Made by a program: the position numbers and the translations under genes. A stretch of 8,379 nt of DNA from a candidate division LCP-89 bacterium (GTDB lineage Bacteria; Electryoneota; B3-LCP). The DNA is taken from NCBI GenBank assembly GCA_025774735.1, contig JALGZU010000333.1, positions 1 through 8,379 of the forward strand, in the 5' to 3' direction. This document shows, piece after piece, positions 1-5,576 of this stretch. Under the pieces are notes generated by a model that worked only from the letters and a program-made list of their open reading frames with translations, did no database searches and had not been told where the DNA came from. Positions within the stretch are counted from its first letter, which is position 1; the number at the start of each line of letters is the position of its first letter.

Positions 1-564
1 GAACGGCATATTCAGGTTGCCAGTATGGTCCTGGAGAAAGCCAAGCGGCTGATCGAGTACAAACACGACGTGGTCATTCTCCTGGACAGCATCACCCGCC
101 TGGCGAGGGCGCACAACGCGGTCTCCCCGCATTCGGGAAGGATTCTTTCCGGCGGTATGGATGCCACTGCGCTGTACGAACCGAAGCGCTTCTTTGGGGC
201 TGCGCGCAACATTGAAGAGGGTGGATCCCTGACAATTATCGCCACGGCGTTGATCGAGACCGGCAGCCGCATGGATGAAGTGATCTTTGAGGAGTTCAAG
301 GGCACAGGGAACATGGAACTTGTGCTCGACCGCCGTCTGGCTGATATCCGTCTCTTCCCGGCCATGGACATCAATCGCTCGGGGACTCGCAAAGAGGAAC
401 TGCTACTCAGCGAAGATGCACTGAACAAAATCTGGATTTTGAGAAATCTGCTAGCCGAATCCAATCCCATCGAGACAATGCGCTTCATACTCGAAAAAAT
501 GCGCGGTACGAAATCCAACCAGGGTTTCTTCGATATTATGAAAAACGGCGGACCACCGGAGTAA
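1..564 (+). CDS. rho: Transcription termination factor Rho, C-terminal part (5' end outside window)
   Basis: Rho is a hexameric RNA helicase/ATPase that pulls RNA polymerase off untranslated transcripts. The frame is open from base 1, giving 187 residues ending at TAA 562-564; the N-terminal RNA-binding domain and Walker A lie upstream of the window. Visible are the Walker B strand with its aspartate (VVILLDS) followed by ITRLARAHN, the Q-loop/R-loop region ([11 protein letters not shown]), [19 protein letters not shown], the arginine-finger region ([11 protein letters not shown], then LDRRLAD) and [10 protein letters not shown]. The end, FFDIMKN, matches the usual Rho C-terminus (FFEMMK in E. 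coli), so this end is complete. Alignment from memory to E. coli Rho shows no internal gaps. It stands apart from the next gene by about 100 bp holding a terminator. The internal ATG at 25 is not the true start. Confidence 0.97.
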   Translation, partial: ERHIQVASMVLEKAKRLIEYKHDVVILLDSITRLARAHNAVSPHSGRILSGGMDATALYEPKRFFGAARNIEEGGSLTIIATALIETGSRMDEVIFEEFKGTGNMELVLDRRLADIRLFPAMDINRSGTRKEELLLSEDALNKIWILRNLLAESNPIETMRFILEKMRGTKSNQGFFDIMKNGGPPE

Positions 565-590
565 CCGCCCAATAATCGTTAGAAACAGGG

Positions 591-624
591 AGAATCAGGC
601 GGATCATTTCTGCCTGATTTTACT
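591..624 (+). terminator. Intrinsic terminator downstream of rho
   Basis: An 8-bp perfect inverted repeat, AATCAGGC (593-600) and GCCTGATT (612-619), encloses an 11-nt loop and can be extended by A591-T621 and a G-T wobble. It is followed by TTTT then ACTTT. It lies 29 bp after the rho stop codon, as expected for an intrinsic terminator of that transcript. The short T-run makes it moderate in strength. Confidence 0.7.
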
Positions 625-662
625 TTAATCCGCTCGTCTGAGCTCAACCCGGCAAATATTTC

Positions 663-698
663 TTGACTTGGGCCGATTTATACCATAAATTTTATAAT
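663..698 (+). promoter_or_regulatory. Possible promoter elements in front of the GT9 gene
   Basis: A perfect TATAAT (693-698) lies in an AT-rich stretch just downstream of the rho terminator, and a near-perfect TTGACT lies at 663-668. They are 24 bp apart, which is too far for a standard sigma-70 pair, so they may not work together; TTGGGC at 668-673 would give 19 bp. If TATAAT is used, transcription would begin near 705. That is downstream of the TTG start used for the long form of the next protein and would favour the shorter form. Confidence 0.3.
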
Positions 699-1790
699 GC
701 ACTGTTATGGAGGGGTAAGGTTCTGGAACGCGTTCTCATACTGCGAAATCAGGGCATCGGGGACCTGATCCTGATCACCCCGGCTGTCCGTGCAGTTCGC
801 AGACTACACCCGGATGCCGAGATCACGGTTATGGTGGGTGATTGGTCGAGAGCGGCTGTAGAGGGAAATCCCAATATCAATGGGATTCTGTCGTACCCGG
901 ATGTCTGGATTCAGAATAAACAGCCCCTGGGATATCTCCGGTTGGTGAAGCGGCTTCGCCGTCAGAACTTCGACGTCGCCTATATCTTCCACTCTCATCC
1001 CTTGATCCAGTTGATATCTGTTTTAGCCGGCGTCCCTGTGCGTTTCGGCTTCTTCGATCCGGAACTTAAGAAGCGGGGGAAATTTCTGACGGACAGCACG
1101 GAGTGGCAACCCAATACGTCCAGGTATATCGCCGATAATTACCTGGATGTGCCACGCCTGGCCGGATGGCGGGGAGATGATGTGTCGCTGGAATTCTTCC
1201 TGACAGACGCGGAACAGGGAGAAGCCGACCGGATTTTGGTCGATGAGAGTTTGAGTGGTGGCGAGTTTCTGTTAATCGCCCCGGGGGGAGGAGTCAATCC
1301 CAGACAGAACGTGTTCGAGAAGCGCTGGGGCGTCGAAAGTTACGCGCAACTCTGCGATCTTCTCCACGAACAATGGCATTTACCGATCGTCTTAACCGGT
1401 AGTATTCAAGAAGCGGAACTCGGCCGGATTATAACGAGACTCTCTTCGGCGACAATCGTAGATTTGACCGGTAAGATCCCCTTCAGGACGGCGGCGGCCT
1501 TGGTGCGCCGCTCTCGCATGCTGATCTGCAACGATTCAGCGATCATGCACGTGGCAGTCGCTTTTGGTGTCCCAAGTCTTTCTGTGTTCGGACCGTCAAA
1601 CCCCAGGTCTTTAATGCCCGTATCAAAAGTCAATCAGTGGATTACTAGCGAATTGGATTGCAGTCCCTGCTACTGCAATGGCATATTTGAGGGGTGTTCG
1701 CATCTACGTTGCATGACGGAATTGCAGCCAGCGAAGATTATGGACCGCTTGAATGAGATGTGCGACCAGGTTGAGGTTCTGAAGCCATGA
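663..1790 (+). CDS. Glycosyltransferase family 9 (ADP-heptose:LPS heptosyltransferase-like) protein
   Basis: GT9 enzymes move heptose (or a related sugar) from a nucleotide donor to LPS core or another surface glycan at the inner face of the cytoplasmic membrane. The 375-residue frame shows the N-terminal signature RNQGIGDLILITP (28-40), the linker strand LLIAPGGG (203-210), and the C-terminal donor-binding region with CNDSAIMHVA (289-298) and FGPSNP (309-314). A cysteine-rich tail follows (C333, C336, C338, C345, C350), resembling the CSPC...C tail of many heptosyltransferases. Length is normal for the family. The start is uncertain. TTG 663 gives an extra helix (DLYHKFYNALLW) but has no Shine-Dalgarno sequence. 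CTG 723, preceded by GGAGG at 709-713, would begin directly at ERVLILRNQG, the usual GT9 start. No LPS genes adjoin it, so the acceptor is unknown. Confidence 0.9.
   Translation: MTWADLYHKFYNALLWRGKVLERVLILRNQGIGDLILITPAVRAVRRLHPDAEITVMVGDWSRAAVEGNPNINGILSYPDVWIQNKQPLGYLRLVKRLRRQNFDVAYIFHSHPLIQLISVLAGVPVRFGFFDPELKKRGKFLTDSTEWQPNTSRYIADNYLDVPRLAGWRGDDVSLEFFLTDAEQGEADRILVDESLSGGEFLLIAPGGGVNPRQNVFEKRWGVESYAQLCDLLHEQWHLPIVLTGSIQEAELGRIITRLSSATIVDLTGKIPFRTAAALVRRSRMLICNDSAIMHVAVAFGVPSLSVFGPSNPRSLMPVSKVNQWITSELDCSPCYCNGIFEGCSHLRCMTELQPAKIMDRLNEMCDQVEVLKP
709..715 (+). promoter_or_regulatory. Strong Shine-Dalgarno inside the annotated GT9 5' end
   Basis: GGAGGGG at 709-715 contains a full anti-16S match (GGAGG) 9 nt before the in-frame CTG at 723. 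It is the best ribosome-binding site anywhere near this gene, while TTG 663 has none. This argues for initiation near 723 and against the longer form, but CTG starts are rare. An ATG at 707 lies one frame off and meets a stop after three codons. Confidence 0.4.
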
Positions 1791-1807
1791 GAGGCTATCT
1801 GCTTAGA

Positions 1808-1836
1808 TTGACAGCCATCACATTTATTCATATCAA
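1808..1836 (+). promoter_or_regulatory. Candidate sigma-70-type promoter for the radical SAM gene
   Basis: A perfect -35 box TTGACA (1808-1813) is followed after exactly 17 bp by TATCAA (1831-1836), matching four of six -10 positions, in an AT-rich gap. Transcription would start near 1843, leaving about 90 nt of leader before the ATG at 1936. The rest of the 1791-1935 gap shows only a weak 6-bp inverted repeat and no convincing riboswitch. Confidence 0.4.
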
Positions 1837-1935
1837 ATTGATTTAAATTATTGAGTTTAATCAGTCCAAAATGGTAAGGCGATAGCACCAATTAGCATTG
1901 AGGATCTATCGGCTGACTCACAACTGGAGTATAAC

Positions 1936-3393
1936 ATGGATCGCCTGAAAGTAATGATGTTGAATCCGCCTTTCATGAAGCGGTATTCTCGTCCCCAGCG
2001 AAATCCAGGGGTTACCCGCTCGGATACGATGTATTACCCCTATTGGATGGCCTATGCTACCGGGGTTCTCGAAAAGCACGGATTTGACGTCCGCTTCTTT
2101 GATGCTCCCGCAGCTGGTTGGGATTATCCCGAAACCGAGCGCAAAGCCCTGGAATTTAAACCTAATCTGCTGGTTCTGGATACCTCCACTCCGAGCATTC
2201 ATAACGATATCAAAGTCCTGGATATGCTCAAGGAGAAACTGCCGGATGTAACCTGTGTCATGTTGGGGACTCACGCTACCGCAATGACCGATGAAACGTT
2301 TGGGTTCACACATAACCTTAACTATATCGTGCGCGGCGAATACGATTTCACCCTGTTGGAGCTGGCGCGTACCCTTGAAAACGGGGGTGATCCGACTGGT
2401 CTGGAAGGTTTGTCTCACCGTTCAAACGGTGAGATCGTACACAACCCACCCCGGGAGTTGATCGAGAACCTGGACGAGATTCCCTTCGTTTCTGAGGTTT
2501 ATAAGCGCCACCTGAATGTCTGGGATTACTTCAATCCTGATTGCCTCTATCCCAACGTCACGATTCTGACTGGCCGTGGGTGCCCCTATCGTTGCACTTT
2601 CTGTCTCTGGACAGCCACACTTTCCGGTTACAAGACCCGGTTCCGCTCCATCGACCTGGTTCTGGATGAGCTGATGTACATCCAAAAAGAATTCCCGGAT
2701 GCACGCTCCGTCTTCTTCGAAGACGACATCTTCACGATAAACGAGAAGCGCTGCGTGGAGCTCTGCGAAGGCATGATCAAGCGGGGTTTCAAGATGACCT
2801 GGAATGCCAACACCCGCGCTGACATCTCATTCGAAACCCTGAAAGTCATGAAGCGAGCTGGGTGCAGGGCGCTATGCGTCGGTTTCGAGACAGGCAATCA
2901 GGAAATCATCGATGCCTACGGGAAGCGCCTCAAGCTGGAAGATTATTATATCTTCGCCAAGAACGCGCACAAAGCCGGAATCATGATGCACGGCTGCTTC
3001 ATCGTCGGTGGTCCCGGTGAAAACCGGCAGACGATGGAGAAAACGCTCAAAATGGCCAAGGAACTCGGGCCCGACACCGCACAGTTCTATCCGCTGATGG
3101 TCTATCCGGGAACGGTTGAGTACGAACGGATGAAGGAGAACGGGATGCTCGTCACCGAGAACTACGAGGACTGGCTGACCCCTGATGGTCTCCACAACTG
3201 TATTATCCGCACGGAAGATTCGTCGCCTGAAGAACTGATCCGCTGGTGTGATCACGCCCGCCGTGATTTTTACCTGCGCCCCAGCTTCATCTGGTACAAG
3301 TTCAAGCAGGGCATGCACGACTCAGATGAATGGAAGAGAACCATGAAGGCATTCAGGGTGTTCGTTAAGCACCTGGTAAAGCCGTCAGTTTAA
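1936..3393 (+). CDS. B12-binding-domain radical SAM protein, substrate unknown
   Basis: Radical SAM enzymes use a [4Fe-4S] cluster to cleave S-adenosylmethionine and start radical chemistry. This 485-residue protein has a cobalamin-binding-like Rossmann domain at about 1-190 (VMMLNPP near the start, GTHAT at 111-115, VRGEYDFTLLELA at 132-144), then the radical SAM barrel. The cluster motif is GRGCPYRCTFCLW, with C216, C220 and C223. Later come FFEDD (260-264), GFETGNQEII (316-325) and the SAM-contacting GGPGE (358-362), then a helical C-terminal tail. The DxHxxG cobalamin-ligand motif is not seen; the matching stretch is DTSTPSIHND. B12 may therefore bind base-off without a histidine ligand, or not at all. 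The start ATG has GGAG 6 nt upstream. Overall layout resembles class B methylases and HpnJ-type enzymes of lipid or glycan modification, but I cannot assign a reaction. Confidence 0.9.
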   Translation: MDRLKVMMLNPPFMKRYSRPQRNPGVTRSDTMYYPYWMAYATGVLEKHGFDVRFFDAPAAGWDYPETERKALEFKPNLLVLDTSTPSIHNDIKVLDMLKEKLPDVTCVMLGTHATAMTDETFGFTHNLNYIVRGEYDFTLLELARTLENGGDPTGLEGLSHRSNGEIVHNPPRELIENLDEIPFVSEVYKRHLNVWDYFNPDCLYPNVTILTGRGCPYRCTFCLWTATLSGYKTRFRSIDLVLDELMYIQKEFPDARSVFFEDDIFTINEKRCVELCEGMIKRGFKMTWNANTRADISFETLKVMKRAGCRALCVGFETGNQEIIDAYGKRLKLEDYYIFAKNAHKAGIMMHGCFIVGGPGENRQTMEKTLKMAKELGPDTAQFYPLMVYPGTVEYERMKENGMLVTENYEDWLTPDGLHNCIIRTEDSSPEELIRWCDHARRDFYLRPSFIWYKFKQGMHDSDEWKRTMKAFRVFVKHLVKPSV

Positions 3394-3455
3394 GGGAAAA
3401 CATCTGCCGCAGGGAATCTCACACAGATCAAGTCCACAGTTATTACACATAAAAA

Positions 3456-3483
3456 AAGAACCCGGTCGATCGGCCGGGTTCTT
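3456..3483. terminator. Bidirectional intrinsic terminator between convergent genes
   Basis: A 10-bp perfect stem, AAGAACCCGG (3456-3465) with CCGGGTTCTT (3474-3483), closes an 8-nt loop. Read on the - strand it is followed by an uninterrupted run of U (the A-run at 3451-3457), making a strong terminator for the pilus operon that ends at 3506. Read on the + strand it is followed by the T-rich CGTTCTTT and can end the radical SAM transcript, more weakly. It lies 62 bp past the + strand stop and 22 bp past the - strand stop. Confidence 0.88.
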
Positions 3484-3505
3484 CGTTCTTTAGGTTTCTC
3501 GTTTT

Positions 3506-3721
3506 CTATTCGCCATCGTCTACTTCATCGACGCCTTTTTCCCAACTCTCATCCATGTTCTCCTGATAGCCTTCTCTGGCGTTTTTGAAGGTATCGGAGT
3601 TCGTCGGCCTATCGGTCTGGAGCGAACGCACTCTTAATTCGGGTACCAGAGTTGCCTTCAATACTACGATCAGTTCAGTATCCGAAACGTTCGTGAGGTT
3701 ATAACCGAACAGGTAGCGCAA
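3506..3721 (-). pseudogene. Detached C-terminal end of the PilQ-type secretin (out of frame)
   Basis: This 71-residue frame carries the last part of a secretin domain, LRYLFGYN then SDTELIVVLKATLVP, as found at the end of PilQ/GspD-family barrels. A charged tail of about 35 residues ends in VDEVDDGE. A TGA (3722-3724) directly precedes its first codon, TTG, and there is no ribosome-binding site, so it cannot be a gene of its own. It overlaps the end of the upstream secretin frame by 23 bp in another frame and is best read as the displaced 3' end of that gene. The segment that should join the two, with the conserved VPxLxDIPxLG-like motif, is missing. Confidence 0.82.
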
Positions 3722-4658
3722 TCAACAAGCCACCGACCGACGTGCTTTCGCCATCGATGAGGATGACTTCGGTTTGGGCTTCGGACTTGTTGATGATCGT
3801 GGAGACCGCATCGGGGATAGCGCTCGACCTTTCGGCGCTTATTTTCAGGTGAATGAAATCGATTTCATCTTCGCTGATCACGAGCGGAGTCACGGAAAGG
3901 ATCGTACCGGTGGAGAAGAAATTATCGATCACGTTCCCGGCAAAATCGCGAGTCTTGATCGAGAAGTCCTGACCGACCTGTATCCGGCCTTCCCGGCCCG
4001 ATATAACGACGACCTCCGGCTGCGCCAGGATTCTTCCCAGGTTATCACTCTCGAAAGCCCGGAACATCCCCGTGACGTCGTAGTTCACGCCGTCCTTGGC
4101 ACTCCCGTATTCGAAAGTCCCACCCACAATCTCGTCGGATACCGGGGTGGCAGCGTTGACGCCGAAGGTTCCTGAAATGGAACTGCTACTCGCACCTACG
4201 AGCCAATCGATACCCGCTTCCGCCAGAGCACCTCGGTCGGCTTCGAAGAAGATGGCTTCAATGCGGACTTCCCTGCTGGTCAGAGTGATGGTCTCTTTGT
4301 CCGGGGCGGCAACTTCCGCCTCGCCAACCACTTCATAGAAATTATCGTGTATCTTGTACGCGAGCCGGTTCGCATTGAGGATCACCTCGAAGGCGGTTTT
4401 CCAGTACAGATTGGTGATCTGAACATTAATTCGTCCCTGTCGACTGGCTGGATCGATGATAATTTTCCCTTCCTTCTCTTCGGCGATTTTGGAGAGGATC
4501 TCGAAGGCTTCAGCAAACTTCATATCAGCCGACAAGGTAATGATCTCTTCCGGCGAAGTGTAATCACGCACCGGAAGGCGTTCTTGCGCTCCGGCCACAG
4601 CACAGAACATCAAGACCGCAAGTGCAGCAATAATGGATCGTCTCATTTTTACCACCAT
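3699..4658 (-). CDS. pilQ: PilQ-type secretin, compact, truncated by a frameshift
   Basis: PilQ forms the outer-membrane pore through which the pilus fibre leaves the cell. The product has a signal peptide at about residues 5-24 (MRRSIIAALAVLMFCAVAGA), a secretin N-terminal (STN/N0-like) domain at about 36-112, and the secretin core from about 125 (VRIEAIFFEADRGALAEAGIDW at 131-152, ILAQPEVVVISGREGRIQVG at 210-229, TGTILSVTPLV at 250-260, TEVILIDGESTSVGGLL at 296-312). The frame then runs into ALPVRL and a stop, while the expected continuation is in another frame (3506-3721). At 319 residues, or about 390 with the lost end, it is short for PilQ: no AMIN domains and only one N-domain. The second ATG (4646), preceded by GGTGG, may be the real start. 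It is the last gene of the pilus operon, 20 bp after pilO-pilP. As written, the barrel is incomplete and unlikely to work. Confidence 0.85.
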   Translation of the reverse strand: MVVKMRRSIIAALAVLMFCAVAGAQERLPVRDYTSPEEIITLSADMKFAEAFEILSKIAEEKEGKIIIDPASRQGRINVQITNLYWKTAFEVILNANRLAYKIHDNFYEVVGEAEVAAPDKETITLTSREVRIEAIFFEADRGALAEAGIDWLVGASSSSISGTFGVNAATPVSDEIVGGTFEYGSAKDGVNYDVTGMFRAFESDNLGRILAQPEVVVISGREGRIQVGQDFSIKTRDFAGNVIDNFFSTGTILSVTPLVISEDEIDFIHLKISAERSSAIPDAVSTIINKSEAQTEVILIDGESTSVGGLLIALPVRL

Positions 4659-4678
4659 GTGTTTATCTGGTTCTTTTA

Positions 4679-5563
4679 TTATTTCCCTGTCTGTATAACC
4701 AACGGGACTTTTCTCGGAGGATGCAATTTGGTTAGATTAAAGATCGCACGGTTCGATTCCGGGATGATATCAACCAGACGTCCCAGATACACTTCATCCC
4801 CCAGGTTTAAGATCTTGAGCTTGCCGTTCTGATCCACGATATACGCCTGAGTGGCCGTCAGAGCTCGCAGATTGGATTTATAGATGTTAATCAGACCACG
4901 TGTATTCGGTGGAATGGTGTATCTTTTACTGCGCAACGGCCGGAAGGGATCATGAATTGCCTGGGGTGGCTGAACGTCTGCCGCGTAGTTGAGTTGATCA
5001 AATCCAGGACGGTCCGCCGAAATGGCGGTCATATTGAGAACGAATTTCACCCAGCGGCTGTTCGATTTTTTGGATTTTGATTCCGGGTAACTCTCTTCCA
5101 TCGATAAATCGTTGATTTGCAGATAGCGCGGCAAGTGCTCCAGATAGTAAATGAAGCGGTGCAGATCGAGGTAGCGGGCTTCGCCTACAACCTGATAGTC
5201 GGCAAAGCGTATCCCAACCGAATCTCGCTCTTCTACCGCCGCGTAATCGAAGTTAAGAGTGGTCTTATACCGGGACAGGATCTCGTCCAGGTAGGCATAG
5301 GTCTCATGCGATGTTTCGCTCGCAGGAATGACCTTTTCACGATGATCCCATCTGTACTGAACCTCGGCTAGCTCGCGCTCGATGTCAGGCAGGCTGGCAA
5401 CCAATGCTTGATCCAGTTCCAACTCCTCTGAGACCACTTTTTCTCGTGCCACCAGTTCCTCTTCGGTCGTTTTCATCCGGAAGTGCACCTGATAGACGCC
5501 AGCCAGGATGATCAACAACCAAAAAGCACCCAGCAGTATAGTGTTTCTTAATGCGTATGACAT
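4679..5563 (-). CDS. pilO: Type IV pilus alignment protein: PilO-PilP fusion
   Basis: PilO pairs with PilN in the inner membrane and periplasm, and PilP links that pair to the secretin; here both appear in one 294-residue protein. It starts with a membrane helix (ILLGAFWLLIILAGVYQV, 9-26), then a coiled coil of about 45 residues (31-75), then a ferredoxin-like PilO domain (about 80-185) including VVGEARYLDLHRFIYYLEHLPRYLQI. From 205 the sequence turns PilP-like: DPFRPL (205-210), then a short beta domain, LRALTATQAYIVDQNG (232-247) and LNLGDEVYLGRLVDI (252-266). PilP normally is a separate lipoprotein with the same DPF and aiv..Gk..vkvGd pattern; no lipobox is needed here because the N-terminal helix anchors it. 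The start has a good AGGAGA 7 nt upstream, and the preceding stop is 11 bp away, so translation is probably coupled. Confidence 0.85.
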   Translation of the reverse strand: MSYALRNTILLGAFWLLIILAGVYQVHFRMKTTEEELVAREKVVSEELELDQALVASLPDIERELAEVQYRWDHREKVIPASETSHETYAYLDEILSRYKTTLNFDYAAVEERDSVGIRFADYQVVGEARYLDLHRFIYYLEHLPRYLQINDLSMEESYPESKSKKSNSRWVKFVLNMTAISADRPGFDQLNYAADVQPPQAIHDPFRPLRSKRYTIPPNTRGLINIYKSNLRALTATQAYIVDQNGKLKILNLGDEVYLGRLVDIIPESNRAIFNLTKLHPPRKVPLVIQTGK

Positions 5564-5570
5564 GCCGATC

Positions 5571-5576
5571 TCTCCT
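5571..5576 (-). promoter_or_regulatory. Shine-Dalgarno for pilO-pilP overlapping the pilM-N stop codon
   Basis: On the - strand AGGAGA sits 7 nt before the ATG of the PilO-PilP gene and overlaps the TAG stop (5577-5575) of the preceding gene. The overlap supports the chosen start and suggests that ribosomes finishing the upstream fusion reload on this gene. Confidence 0.75.

Noticed and set aside
12..572. Long open frame antisense to rho
   Set aside because: It mirrors the strongly conserved Rho sequence on the opposite strand, has no ribosome-binding site and a serine/arginine-rich product typical of a shadow frame.
1787..1846. 19-codon reading frame whose ATG overlaps the GT9 stop (ATGA)
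   Set aside because: The product has no recognisable features and no separate ribosome-binding site; chance overlap is likely, although translational coupling cannot be excluded.
1880..1911. 6-bp inverted repeat (CGATAG/CTATCG) with a 20-nt loop upstream of the radical SAM gene
   Set aside because: Too short and the loop too long for a convincing operator or riboswitch; it may arise by chance.
2872..3318. 148-codon open frame antisense to the radical SAM gene
   Set aside because: It is fully inside a well-supported gene and its product shows no recognisable domain.
3699..3724. Phase-variable or programmed frameshift in the secretin
   Set aside because: There is no homopolymer, slippery heptamer or tandem repeat that could switch frame, and a simple frame change would not restore the missing core residues.
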